Assembly: GCA_907164885.2 (NCBI GenBank)
Contig: OU015492.1
Location: forward strand, 194,708,724-194,772,723
Direction: 5' to 3'
DNA from: Dolomedes plantarius
Taxonomy: Eukaryota > Arthropoda > Arachnida > Araneae > Dolomedidae
Length of the DNA: 64,000 nucleotides
Part shown: piece by piece, positions 11,735-24,607 of the stretch
How the letters are laid out: each line of letters begins with the position of its first letter
Position numbering within the stretch: position 1 is the first letter of the stretch
Position numbers and translations under genes: made by a program
Notes under the pieces: model-generated
What the model was told of the DNA's origin: nothing
Database searches by the model: none
The model's input: only the letters and a program-made list of their open reading frames with translations

Positions 11735-11906
11735 TTGAGTCCGCTGCGTCTATCTTTTGCTACACAAGGGTTAATTAGACTAGGACCTACTGCTTAAAGT
11801 CGATTCCAAACGATTAGAAAATGGAATTCTATCAATTTGACTCGAAACCACAGTCTCTAATAGTACTGAATGTCAGCGCCCTAGCTATTCGGCCATCATC
11901 CGGCTA
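11735..11906 (-). mobile_element. tRNA-derived SINE (family 1), degraded copy
   Basis: The minus strand begins 'agccggatgatggccgaata', followed by 'gctagggcgctgac', a tRNA-Leu/Ser-like A-box region. A degraded B box ('gtggtttcgagtcaaa') comes next, then a body ending 'cctagtctaattaaccc' and 'ttgtgtagcaaaa'. A better copy lies at 21215-21388, and a 3' fragment at 26853-26925. Confidence 0.8.
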
Positions 11907-14097
11907 AATAAAAACAGCTCGAGAGCAAAACTTATTAATTAGAGAGTGTGCATAGAAATGCATTTTTTCATACATTAAAAAATGATGTTTTTACCAGTAA
12001 TAACTTTTATTTTAACATCCTCGAAGCATTTAAACATCCTTCAAGCTTTTATTCGTAATTTAGATCGAGAGTCAAATCTATTGAATTATTTCTTGAAACA
12101 TGTTTTTTTGTAGAATTAATAGGAGTTTAAACTAATGCATTTTATCTCTCTGAAGAAAATGCTTCCATATGCTTGCAAACAAAAGTGATGCCATGTTAAA
12201 ATAACAAATGATCCTGTAAGCACTTCCGTAGAGGCTATTTCAATATTACAAATTTCAATTTTTAATTTATTAATGGCAGAACTTATATTTTACTTTAATG
12301 CAATAAATTTTAACATGGAGTAACACACTTAGCAATCAGGTAAAAGTTATATACATTAGGAAAATCCGAACATGCATAAGAAAAAAAAAAAGAGGATTAT
12401 TTTAGCATTCTCAAACATAGCTTTATTCCTCCAATTCCCGTCTCTATCTTAAAACATATATTTATTATTTATGAAAAGTTGATAACACTGAAAATGCCCG
12501 TGATTTAATTATTTTCAAATCCTGCTCGTAAATTCGGCGTGTGTATTCATTGTAATGCCTTTTATCGGAAGTTAAAATTGTTTAATTCTATAGACAAAAC
12601 TGTAATGCCTTCGGTTGTGTAAAAATGGCTTGATTTTTAGGATCTATTCCCTGCGTGTTTTAAATCACTCGCGAATGTTATCGCACCCGCATGACTTATA
12701 CATTATCAAACAATAATACGGGAGCAGTGAAGTGAGGGGAAAAAAACGTAAAGTCGCGTTTCCTGATGTATCGCTTTAAAAATATTTTTATTCTCTAAGA
12801 TTTTTGACTGCAATCTTTTATTTGAATTCCCATTCTGAGTAAACTTTGCGACGCACCGGATAATTGGTAATTATTTTTTGCCGTCCAAAATCTGGCAGAT
12901 GAGAGAATGCTAGAATTAGCAAGTTCAATTACGTTAACGAGCATTTCAAAAAGCTAAAGGATTATTTTAATTTAATAATCTTAAAGTGTAATCCACTTAT
13001 AATTCAAATTCAATTCCAAATTAGCGATGTTCCTCCAGAAAGTAAAGTTTACAGGGGAAAAAATTATGGAGTCGAGCAAATAAATCCCGGGAAATAAGTT
13101 ATTACTTTTTGTACCCGGAGGCTAAAAGGAATTCTCCAGTTTCGCAGAATGAAACTATTTACCGAAGGTAAAAAGAAAAACAACAAGGTTTAAAACCCTC
13201 CACCGGTACATAAAAGAGGATTTTGTTCTTCTTAACTTTGGTTCATTCAGACCTTGTTTAGAAAGCAGATTACATTTTTGTCGTGATAATAAATTTCGAT
13301 TTGGAAAAATGGAGCAAAAAATTTGCAAATAATGTACCAGTTCCGAATCGCGTTTAGCGTCATGTTATAGTTTGGTGTTTACTTTTGAGGGGGGAAAAAA
13401 CAGAAGAAAGTATGTGTATCGAGAAACAAAGTTGGCAGTGAAACTTTTGACATTTGCTGTGTTTGGATATGTGCAAACATGCTGTGAATTTGTAAGCAAA
13501 TGTTTATTCTCGATAACTGAAGAAATTGCAAAAGAATAAATTAAATTTTTCCCGTTTACATTGTCTCCAAAAAATGCAGTTTCCACAGCGCAGTGCATTG
13601 ATCTTGTTAAATTTTAAATCATACCTCCTTTATTGGAAACGCTTCTCTTATCAAAGCCGAAGTCATCCCAGATAAAAATAAGCGAAGTTTGAACTGCATT
13701 CACAAATGCAAATGATAAAAACAAACGCTCAAACGAGGCATTCATTTATTTGCCTCTGATGATAATTTCTTAGCATCTTCTCGTGCCTTAAGTAATGGAA
13801 AAGTGAAGAAATTGGGGAAAAATTCGAAGCCTGATTTTTGAGCCGTTTGAGATCCCGATTCAAACAAATAGTTTCCACTTGATGTCTTCTACATGTCGCC
13901 TTGTAAACGAATCAATTTTAAATATTTATAAAGGTAGAGGATAATTAATACATTCCTCTTTATTTCATTAACTATTTATTGGCCTCTTTTTTAAATCAGC
14001 CATTACTTCATCATGGAATTTATTAAATCATGCCATAGTGATGAATACACTTTTTACCAAGGTATCAAACATTTATATCACATCCAGATTTGAAAAT
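11907..14097. other. Unique sequence, no gene recognised
   Basis: A long stretch with few microsatellites and no transposon that I recognise. A frame at 13365-13598 (-) has no motif. Such repeat-poor stretches may hold intronic or regulatory DNA, but nothing here proves it. Confidence 0.45.
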
Positions 14098-14424
14098 TAT
14101 AGTCGACCCTAACATTTGTGAGAACCAGGGACGTAGAATATCCGTGAAATAAGAAAATTCGCCACTTCTTTAAAACACCGCTCGCCATCTTCCTAACATT
14201 AACTCTAAATATCTTAATAATATATCTTATTTCAGATGAAAGTTAGTGGTCAAACCATTTTACTCACCTCATACGTTTTAAATTGAGAAAAATCATTTCG
14301 TTTATGTTTTAAGGTTACATTTAAGCCCATAAATAAACTTGATTATCTTCTTGAACCAATAGTGATCGGATTCATCAAGTGGCAATGGGGAAAATTTTAT
14401 CTAGACTTTTATAAATGTTACCAA

Positions 14425-15112
14425 TCTATATATATAAAACAGTTCCGTAACTGACTCATTCATTCACTGGCTGACTGACATACAACGCACAGACCAAACC
14501 GCTGGACCTAAAGGGCTGAAATTTTGCATGGCGATTCTTCTAATAGTGTAGGGGTGCACTAAGAAAGATTTTTCAAAGATTCTTCTTAGATTATTTTTAA
14601 TTAAATTTTTAAGCTGTTTTTTAAACTTTTTTTACGTTTGCATTAAAAATAATACATTGAGGGTTATAAAATTTATATCACGAGAAAGATCATAAAAATT
14701 CCTTCAAAATGAATTTTTTTTCGAATTTTTACCTCCATTTCCTGATTTTTGGTGAATTTTTAAAGATTAATTTTTAGAATTTAATTTGTTAAATGCTGAT
14801 CACGTGATTTCTTTTTCTGGTACTTTCAATAAATTTATCGTCACGTGCGTAACAACTAAATAGACAAACAAAATATTTTTTTCTCTTTCTAATGCAGCAG
14901 ACGATTGGATATTATCCAAAAAAAATGCATATCCCTTACGATTTTTTTATAAATATATATATATAGATAGATATATATTTTACATCAATTGTATACATTG
15001 ATCATCGCATTTATTATAAATATATATATTTATTTTTTGGCATAAATTGCATACGTTGACCGTTGTATTGAATTTGAATGTACTCCGTAGCGAAGCGCGG
15101 GTTTTCAGCTAG
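14425..15112 (+). mobile_element. Non-autonomous Helitron, complete ends
   Basis: The 5' end TCTATATATATAAAAC follows an A (14424). The 3' end is CGAAGCGCGGGTTTTCAGCT plus AG, followed by T (15113). This fits the Helitron rules: 5'-TC, 3'-CTRR preceded by a G+C-rich short hairpin, insertion between A and T, and no target duplication. The 5' region ('gactgacatacaacgcacag', 'accaaaccgctggaccta') recurs inverted at 49029-49522. No Rep/helicase is present, so it depends on an autonomous partner. Confidence 0.85.
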
Positions 15113-15118
15113 TTGTAC

Positions 15119-15376
15119 ATATCGCTCACTCCTTTCAACAACGTCATATCTCAAAAATCGGCGATTTTTAGTTATGCTTATTTTTAGAATGCCCTGAAAG
15201 AGCAGTACATCCCTGCAAGATCGTCATATCTCACCACTCAATATTTAGCCACTAGAGAGCAAAATTAAAATTTATTTTCAATACATTGCAATGTACTTTT
15301 TTAAACTTTCAAATCACTCTCCTGAAAAAATCTTGTTTTTTTTAGATATGACGTTGTTGAAAGGAATGAGCGATAT
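15119..15376. mobile_element. 258-bp MITE with about 38-bp inverted ends
   Basis: The left end atatcgctcactcctttcaa continues into 'caacgtcatatctcaaaaa'. The right end is its inverse ('tttttagatatgacg' into 'ttgttgaaaggaatgagcgatat') with only two or three differences. It is AT-flanked, non-coding and inserted six bases after the Helitron's 3' end. The superfamily is not determined, and a TA target is likely. Confidence 0.85.
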
Positions 15377-15662
15377 ATTAAAAAAAATCTATTCGTGCGT
15401 GTGGTTTTGAGCGTGATTGTAACAGACTCTAAACTTTTTTCAATGTTTTCTTGTAATTTTATGATAAGGAAAACTGATTGTTAAAAAAATATAAAAAAGC
15501 AATCATTGCAGAGTTGCGAAAACTACGGTACAGCACTATGTTTTATAAATCGCAGTATACTTCAAATTTCTTAACTAATTCTTGTTCGTTTACTGTCGTC
15601 AAACTTGTGAGTAATTAAAAGTGTGAAATTGAAATTTTCGTATAGTCGAGGGTCGACTGTAT

Positions 15663-17435
15663 ATTATATTTAAAGTTAGTTTGAATGTATTTTTTTTTCC
15701 AGGGCTATATGATAAACTTTTGCAACATTAGGACTAAACAGGTTAATATCTACAGTTCAAAGCCTATTTCTGACGGTTACAAGCACACACGCCAACTGCG
15801 GATTTCAAATTCGTAGACACAATTATCGAATGTCAACGTTTTACCCGTTAGGCCACCGTCCAGTGTAATATAAACAGGTCATCATTTCGCTTCGCTTCGT
15901 CATACTTCAAGTAAGTACAGCTGTTCCCACTAGTTCTCTAGTTTCGGCAAGCAAGGGCCGTGAAAGATTTTACAAAGCATTGGGTACCGAGGAATTGAAC
16001 ACTGGGATGTTAAATTAAATAAAACGGGCTAGAAAAAAAAAAACCCCACTGGGTCATACAAAAGGGTCTTCTTAATATTTTCTTAACTTCATTTATTAAC
16101 ATATTGAGATGCGTACTATATTTTAATCCTTCTGAAATGCATAATTTTCAAAATGTTACAGAAAGGTTCTTGTATGGATTTTATGCAATGTTTGTTTATA
16201 TATTTCTGGAAACAAACAAAAACCTTAACTTGCATTAAAATACAACTGAAAAGGGGTTAGACACCTTTAGAGAAAACAATCTGTTTCCTATTTGTTCGCA
16301 TTGAAAGGATTGTATTCACTACAACATTCATAAGAGGGTGTTATATAAGCATTTCCTAATATTGATAAATCTATTTAAAAAAAAGGTAAAATAAAATGAA
16401 CTTAAAGATTTAACACTCTAGGCTCAATAGATATAGGTGAATAGATTTTAAATCGAAGAATTTTTGGGGATAAATCTATTTTTCTGTCACTTGAAAGTTA
16501 AGAAAAAACTATTTCCCATTTGTATGTATTTAATATAATACCAATTTTTTTAAAACTTTCAGTGATTTAGTGATTTAATCTGCAATGGAATACAGCTGGA
16601 AAAGTTTCCGACACCTTCACGGCACAAATTATTTCTCATTGGTAATCTGAGTCAGCCTTGGATCTGAACGCGAATTTGAAGGGCAAAGTTGTTACCTCTC
16701 CCCCACAATCCCAGCGAGCAAGTCGACCGCGCGTGTTAATGCTCCTCGTAAACTCCGCAACACGCACGGCATCCATTATAACTCGCACACGCATTACACG
16801 CTAAAATGCTTCTCGAAAACGTAAGTCCTTTACAACGGACGGTAATACCATTTTCGCAGCTAAAAAGCGGACACGTTTGGCACTGAAGTGGGAAAATGCG
16901 TTCTGAAGGATGCAGCGAGACATTTATTTATCGAATGAAGGGCGGCGCGAATGTCTGCGCCGCGCAGGAGGGAATAAAACCGACTCACACATATACATAA
17001 ACATATGTAGACACGTATTAAAATGGGAAGAAATGAAGGGTGAGGCGACGGTGAATGGCAAGAAAAGGAAGGATGTGCAATTCCTCTCCGAGGTGAAATA
17101 AACGCCACGTTTAGAAATGGAGTAAGGTTCTTGTGCAGCAAATTTCGCTAGAAGATGATAATACGCAGTGGAGATGAAATTGGCATGAACTTGTCGAGCC
17201 TTACAGACAAGTAATGATAAAGGATATCAGAACTCACAAGAAACAGAAGATTTTATCTCTAGAGGCTTTAGGTTGAGACACTGATTTTTTTAAACTTAAA
17301 TTTTTATTCCATCTAGTTATATGCTCATTTTAAATGTAACAGTACGGCTGTTCTTCATATTTTCAATAGTATTCCTGCTTAGAGGAAATATTGATCAAAC
17401 CTAAAATACGCCTTTTTTATACATTTTTTTTCTAG
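15663..17435. other. Unassigned; G+C-richer, CpG-bearing block at about 16690-17110
   Basis: 15663-16690 shows nothing recognisable. From 16690 the sequence is richer in G+C and CpG, with a gcggcgc/gcgccgc stem at about 16942-16963 and frames on both strands of 63 (+) and 93 (-) codons that I do not recognise. It could be a regulatory region or a 5' exon, but no promoter motif decides it. Confidence 0.4.
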
Positions 17436-17547
17436 ATGGCGATAAGAAAAGAAACATGGGCCTAAAAAGCATACAGAACGAGGTTGCAGAACAGTCACTA
17501 CAAATGCTTAATCTGAGCTCCTTTAGTGACACGGCTGACATACATCC
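17436..17547 (+). CDS. Candidate internal coding exon, product unknown
   Basis: A strong 3' splice site (a T-rich tract ending 'ttttttttctag', with AG at 17434-17435) is followed by 112 nt that stay open in only one frame. That frame uses the first two bases to finish a codon, gives 36 codons and leaves two bases over. A good 5' splice site follows (CC/GTAAGT, GT at 17548). The predicted peptide contains 'KSIQNEVAEQSLQMLNLSSF' and is polar and non-repetitive, unlike the peptides from nearby junk frames. Phase 2 at both ends means skipping it would shift the frame. I recognise no family and see no partner exon nearby. Chance open frames of this size do occur, so this is a candidate only. Confidence 0.35.
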
Positions 17548-17559
17548 GTAAGTTCAGTT

Positions 17560-18935
17560 TTATTAAATTGTGTTCAGCATGGGCTCCAACGTATCTGGCA
17601 CATCAAGACAAGTAAGTTGAACACAAAGATTTAGATACCTGGCACTGGATGTCCGGTGTAACATACTCCAATGCATCAGATGTGAGAAAATAATAATGAG
17701 ACGTTCAAACCGAGATAATCTGTTTGTAACACCCATTTAATTATTACTACATTTTTAATTCCATCCATCACTTGCTGGCCTGGGGCTATGGAGCTATTCA
17801 GAGATAAGGTTCAGAGATAAGGAGCGTGTAAGAGACAACATTGAGAAATAATCCCCTCAAACGCAGCATACAATTTCAATTTTTTTTTCGTTTGAACACA
17901 TTGTGGCAGGAATTAAACAATCAACTTGGAAGTCTACTGTCCAGTGTAACGGACTCCAGTGAACAAGATGCATCGGAGATCATGCTGAATACAGTGTGGC
18001 AGATATTCACTGGTTGAAGAAAAGGAAAAATTTATCCTTAAATTCAAAATGTGTAAGGTGCCAAATAACCAGTAAGAGTCCTGGATGGTTGTTTTATACT
18101 TTTATTTTAACACCGCCCATAACAAACATATAACAATTAAAATTAGACTGAAATTGATACCGAGTATAATTAATAAAACCTAGCAAGGTCAGTCAAAACG
18201 TAAACAACAAATTTTTACATCGTTCTCCGGGGGTCACGTGGTATCAATGAGTGCCAGTTGAACTCTACCCACTCAATCCATTCGATTCGCAATACTGGTT
18301 ATCTATCATTCTATGTGATGCAATGGCAATACCATCTACCATTTGCTGGCTTAGGTCTAAGCAGCTTTTAAAAGATAAGAGGACCATATATTAGGTAGAA
18401 ATAATCACAGGATCAAATTTTATTTTATTTCCAATTCTGAGCATAGTGTGGTAGGAAATAAACTATCGACTGGAAGTCTACCATCCACTGTGGTGCTCAG
18501 GGCACCAGATACGCTGGAATCCACGCTGAAAAGAGCATGGCGGGAAGTAAACTATTGATTTTATGTCGACCGTTTGGTGTGATGGATTCCAGTGCAGTAA
18601 ATACAATTGAGTCCATGCTGAATAGAGTGTGGCAGGAATAAACTGCTGTGTCAGAAGGGAGCTCACGTTGATCACTTTCAATAACGGTTGCACAAACTCG
18701 TCCTATTTCTCTTTCGGCCCATACAAGGTCTGTCATGTACAATCGCAGTTAAAAGAAACAACTTCTGACCGTCAATAATAACTTGGAAACACCCTCTATT
18801 ATTATCAGACTTGCAACACCAACACCATGTTTGCTGAGTCGTGGCCGACTGTGCCATTCAGAGATAAGAGATCCATTCTTAGTATGAACTAATCGTACCT
18901 AAGACAAAAACTTCAGTTTATTTCTTTTTCATCAG
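17560..18935. repeat. Degenerate higher-order tandem repeat
   Basis: A marker 'ttgctggc' segment with an 'agataag' partner recurs at about 17771, 18342 and 18830 (spacing about 570 and 490 bp). A second, shorter motif recurs inside it: 'gtgtggcaggaataaac', then 'tggaagtctac', then 'ccagtgtaacggactccagt'-like text. It occurs in full or part at about 17630, 17900-18010, 18430-18560 and 18550-18650. The copies are diverged, so the array is old. Frames of 71 and 81 codons (-) at 18478-18742 lie inside it and are not credible genes. Confidence 0.65.
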
Positions 18936-19111
18936 AAAGTACTCTATAATTCCTAAAATATCATTGAGAAGAATCCCAGAACGCTGCTATGTGGCTTTTT
19001 ATGCCAATGCCAGGTGAATAAATAGATTCACCTTGATCGTGCATAATTTGAACTACATGACCGCAAAAGCACTTACGGCTGTAACCGATGAGTATTCAGT
19101 TCAGAGTTAAC

Positions 19112-19919
<808 letters not shown>

Positions 19920-20400
19920 TCTATACTTATATATAAAGAGAGAGCGATTTTGTACGTGGAGGGTAATCTCCAGAATCACTGCACCTATTTGAAAAATTCC
20001 TTAACTGTTTGAAAGGTAGATTATTCCAGATGAACATAGGCTATACATTATGTATATCTGATCAGTCGAAATAAAGTTAGGGGCTTAATCCTAACAATCT
20101 CCATTGTTACCGCTACTGTCCTCTACAGCTTTTCGTGCTGAAGACTTCAACGATCCTTAGCGTGATGCTATCGCGTTGGGCTTCTGTTCTGACGTTAGTG
20201 GTTCGAACCTAGCCGTTCTCCGCCACGCCCTTTTTCTTTTAAAAAATTAACTTTAATTATTAACTAACGTAATATTAATTTAAGGTATTATTAAGGTTAT
20301 TATTAAGGTTAAAAAAAAATTACAATTTATTGGCTATCAACTGGAAATTTATTGGTATAATATTTTGTTCAACCCGGACAAAGTCGGGACGGGCCGCTAG
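19920..20400 (+). mobile_element. Non-autonomous Helitron, 481 bp, complete ends
   Basis: The 5' end TCTATACTTATATATAAAGA follows A (19919). The 3' end has 'acccggacaaagtcgggacg' then 'ggccgctag', followed by T (20401). The GC-rich inverted word near the 3' end plus CTAG fits the Helitron terminator. Its sequence differs from the 14425 copy, so it is another family. It carries a tRNA-like segment. Confidence 0.85.
20155..20225 (+). other. tRNA-like segment inside the Helitron
   Basis: 'ttagcgtgatgctatcgcg' resembles a tRNA D-arm and A box, and 'gtggttcgaacctagcc' is a good B box at tRNA spacing. Between them lies 'gggcttctgttctga' where an anticodon arm would sit. The acceptor stem is not convincing. 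It is most likely a captured tRNA or SINE head that could still bind TFIIIC. I do not call it a functional tRNA. Confidence 0.55.
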
Positions 20401-21214
20401 TGGTTAATATTAACGCTGTAAATGAAAATAGTTTGTTTTGAAATATTACTTTATACTAAACAAATTTCAATAATGAAAGGTTAATAACAGTTACATTTTT
20501 AATATTTCTAATTACCGGTCGAGAGAAGATTACTTCGCGCCCCGTCTTAAAAAATTCTTTAACGTGCTACTGCATTCTTCAGATTTGCATGTTTGATGCC
20601 AAATACTACCCGTGGCATGCAGGAGGAAGCAGAAAAAACGGAGATGATTTATGGTCATCAGAGTTTTTGTTTTTAAAATATAGTAGAGGAAGTAGGTGTA
20701 AAAGCAGGGGGTGGAGATAGAGTAACCCTCCCTGTTTTTAGAACACAGTAGAGTGTTCGTGGTTACGCAAGGGGAGAGTTTGCGGAAATGGGAAATAACA
20801 GGCAATATATTTCACCGTTGCGTGGCATCGTTTTTCATGAGGGAAGTGCAGCGTGTCTCTTCCGAAGGTGAGCAAAGGTTTTCTGACCTTTTGATGTCTC
20901 TGGTTATTTACCTTACTCTAGATGTCAGTTAGAATACAATGTTGCCCAAAGGAAAAATCAAATGAATAAGAGATTACGTTGTAGTACAGAAAATGATTTT
21001 AAAAAAAATAAAATCAGATGTAGTAAGTTATTATTTTTGCAGTTGCTGATAGGTTCACAAGAAACAATGCAAATTATGTCATTAAAAGTACAGGGGGCTC
21101 AGAATAACCACGTATCCTAAAAGAAAAAGTCTGGAAATAAAGTACGAAATTAACAAAAAGAAATGCCGAGGTCAAACAAGTGAATAAATTTGACTAGTTC
21201 TACAAGAAGATTGG
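20401..21214. other. Unassigned sequence
   Basis: Nothing recognised. A 91-codon minus frame (20530-20805) has no motif. Confidence 0.5.
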
Positions 21215-21388
21215 TGTGGTTTGGAGCACTACGGTCAACTCTTTGCTACACGAGGGCTAATTGGACCGGGATCTACAGTTTAAATGAGATTCCGAACGTC
21301 TACAAACATCCATGTCAACAGTGGGACTCGAACCCACAGGGTCTGAACCTCATGCCAGCGCCCTAGCCATTCGGCCATGACCTGGCTC
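21215..21388 (-). mobile_element. tRNA-derived SINE (family 1), best copy
   Basis: On the minus strand 'ggtcatggccgaatggctag' and 'ggcgctggcatgagg' form a tRNA-Leu/Ser-like head with an A box. A perfect B box 'gtgggttcgagtcccac' (the T-arm stem is visible) follows. The body runs through 'cggtccaattagccctcgtg' to 'gtagcaaagag'. Copies or fragments lie at 11735-11906 and 26853-26925, all in this orientation. It is transcribed by pol III when active and mobilised by a LINE partner. Confidence 0.88.
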
Positions 21389-22235
21389 TAGAAGAAGAAG
21401 AAATCTGAAAGTGTTTGTGAGTTTTATTGTCAGTTTGGTTAAATACTATTAATTACAGCACGAGGTTCCTTCAAAACCTCTGAATAGTTATTTCTTACTG
21501 TCGAATTTTTATCATCTGTGTTTCCTGGGTTTTATGTACACTGCAGTATTAATTAGCCCGGATAAACAGAGTGAAATAATTTCAAAAGAAGTGAAGGATA
21601 ACGTACAGAAAGAAGTATCCAGAGGAGAATAACGACATAAATAAAAATGAATCTGGAAAAGAAGGTAAGGCACCATCTTACAAGTTACACTTTAAAACGA
21701 AATGTTACACTTTAAACTCACAAAAAAAGGATGCTTATATTTAGAAGGAACATCTCCGGGAGTCATATGGAAAGTTGTTACGTAAATGAAATCTTTCAAG
21801 GAAGATTAATGGCCATGAAGCTCATTTTTCTAGAGATGGGGGCTCTGCCAGGCTGAAAGCTGGAGAAGAGGGAATCAGATAACGAAATGAAGTATAACAG
21901 GTAGTATTTCATCGCAGGATAGAAATGTATGTTTTAGAGCTGTTCCTATATCAAGGGAGTAAGGCAGTGGGCAAAGAAAACCCTGTTAATTCAACGCGTA
22001 ACTTTAATCGCTACAACAAATTTTTTGAAAAAAAAAGCTTTTACAAAAGCTTTATTGATGTAGCACTACTTATTCAAATATTTCTTTCCAACATTTCTTG
22101 AACAGAACACGTTATTTAACTTTTGTTGTTTAAGTTCAAATAATTACAAGATAAAAAAACTTTTTATGTACCACGTTTTTAAATTTTCTGTTGAATCATA
22201 TAAACTTGACAATTCTATGTATTAATAAATACTTA
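21389..22235. other. Unassigned sequence
   Basis: No gene or named repeat seen. A small 'gttacactttaaa' duplication lies near 21684-21715. Confidence 0.5.
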
Positions 22236-22386
22236 AAAAAATTTTTTTTAAATAAATTATCCCATCAACTTGAAAGAAAATGATAAAAAAATTTTTTTAA
22301 ATATAAATTATCCCATCAACTTGAAAGAAAATGATAAAAATTTTTTTAAAAAATAAATTATCCCATCAACTTGAAAGAAAATGATC
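22236..22386. repeat. Short tandem repeat, about 57-60 bp unit, 2.7 copies
   Basis: The unit contains 'ttatcccatcaacttgaaag' followed by 'aaaatgat', repeated three times and separated by A/T runs of varying length. Confidence 0.92.
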
Positions 22387-23329
22387 AAATGCGTAATAAA
22401 GAGAGCAATTATAAGAAATTTTAAAACAACAAAATTAACTGAAATTGAATTCAATCCTGCTTAGAGATGGCTAAAAGTATTAAAAAAATGCATTGTCATC
22501 GTGTTTTGAGCTATTCTAAAAGTTTCAAATGTCTAACTAGTCGGGAAGTTAGTTAAAAATCGACTGCAAGATTTGTACTGGACAAACAAGAAAGCGAGTT
22601 AATAAAAACATGGTAATAAAAATGATTCAAAAATAGAAATTATTACTGAAATCAATAAAACTGAATTTGGATAACACCGAAATAACTTTGAAAAGATTAA
22701 CCATAAAAGAGTTTTCTATGTTAATCTAAGCAAACTGAAGCCCAAAGAAAGCCAAAACCGTAAGCCTTTAAGATTAACTAAATTTTTTTTGAAAAAAAAA
22801 TCTGCATGTCGTATATTTAAGACTTATACGTTCAAAGCTGTTTTTTTCTGCTTTACGGGAAAACTCCAAAAGAACAAAATCTACGCTATTTCGAAATAAA
22901 TTTATATAAGTTAAAATTTTATCTTTCCAGTAGAAGTTACGTAGTTTACTTGATATTTTTTGTCGCCACGTTTGTTCAAGACGATCAATTTTTGAAGTAA
23001 TATTTTTATAACAATATTTCCTAGAAATCATAAACGAAAAGCTTGTTAATTATATGAAATTATTTTTTGAGTATACGGATGTTTTACAGTAAAAAATACT
23101 CAAGCTTTATAAAGAATTACAGCAATGTCCCAGTCCAATAAATTTTGGAAATTCAATGAGTAATAAATCTTAAAAAAAAAAAGAGATAAAACTATATTTA
23201 CAATTTTTATTGTGTAGTTTTGCACTCCCAATATTGTCAGCATTAAAAGTTTAATAAAATAGCCAGTTTATGTTATAAAATCTTTGACCTATACATAAAA
23301 ATATGTAAATCCCCCCCCCTCTTTGTGTG

Positions 23330-23330
<1 letters not shown>
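22387..23330. other. Unassigned AT-rich sequence
   Basis: No gene. The 85-codon minus frame 22774-23031 is lysine- and phenylalanine-rich, as expected of AT-rich DNA. Confidence 0.5.

Positions 23331-23402
<72 letters not shown>
23331..23402. repeat. (TCTA)n and (TA)n microsatellite
   Basis: A TCTA-type run changes into a TA tract of about 50 bp. Confidence 0.96.
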
Positions 23403-23407
<5 letters not shown>

Positions 23408-24607
23408 CGTTTAAGGGTATGATGAATATACATGATTATATCATCGAATAAGTCATGTCCTTAAAACCTTCTTTTTTAAAGAATGAAGGCAGTCGAAAAA
23501 TATAAATATTACATTAGGTAATAGTGAATATATTCAGAAATGTCTTTTAATTTTATCACAATTTTTTTTATTGATAATCTAAAAAAAGATTTATGAAATT
23601 ATCACATGAACTTTTATACATCAGCAGTATGACAGGTGCTCATTTTTAGTTAACCCCCCTTCCCCCTTTTGTAACAAAAGTTTGCATTGCTCCTTACCAC
23701 CCAAACTATTATTACTTGACTTAAAATGGGGGTATACACCTAGTGTGTAGAGATTAACGTTGTGGGGTAGAGGGCTCCTTTAAAAATTTTGTCTCCAAAT
23801 CAGTAAGCATTGTGAAGTAGCTGTCAGAAATAACGGTATCAGGTTAACAGCGCAATTCCGACATATTCGCTTTTAGTTTTGTTCAAGTATTTTAGTTTTG
23901 TTCAATATACGATAAATATGAGAATAGCGAATGGGGAAAATTTTGTCAAATAGGGAAGTTGTTTTGGTTGCGATCTTGTTATCAATTTAATTCCCAATAG
24001 TTGTTCTTTTTCGGCGTTTTACACATTGGAATCTACACAAAAGACGCAATAATTAATCCCACGCTTAAAAGTGAAGAATACACAAAGAAATCTATTAAAC
24101 ATTTGGGAGTTTTGAGGGGAGAAAAACCTACTGGTAAAATACAGTGAGACACAAGTAGATCCATATTAAAAGCGGATTATCTGATTTATAATATAACAAG
24201 AATGAAAAGGATAAGAAGTTACTCTTCAGAAATAAATAGGCAAGCGAACAAATGCATTGGTGTAATGGCTGTGTTTTTTGTCAATAATACCAACACCAAT
24301 AAAGAAAAGTTTTATAAGGTTTATTTTTTGTCTAGAGGTATTGTCGGACTGCTGACGGAGAAACAATGTCATTATCCCAATGAACTTATTTACTTTGTCT
24401 CGTCTAGTATGTACACTTCATTTTTCTCTCAGTCTATTTTTCCTTTTATATATTTAAGACTCACTTAGCGTCTTATAAAGGTAGTATTTGAAGCAATTTA
24501 CCCACTTTTGAAACAATTTGTTTGGTTCCAGATAATTTTTCGTACTTTTCAATTTTAAAGAGATGTAAGATGTTTTAATTTTCCGATTGTTCGCTCTAAC
24601 TTGTTCA
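23403..24607. other. Unassigned sequence
   Basis: No gene recognised. The frame at 24202-24468 lacks any known motif. Confidence 0.5.

Larger units (their letters stand above)
14098..15662. mobile_element. Possible outer TA-target DNA transposon
   Basis: The left edge 'tatagtcgaccct' and the right edge 'agggtcgactgtata' are inverse to each other over about 13 bp. The right end, 'cgtatagtcgagggtcgactgta', resembles pogo/Tigger termini. If real, a Helitron and a MITE are nested inside. The short match makes this uncertain. Confidence 0.3.
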
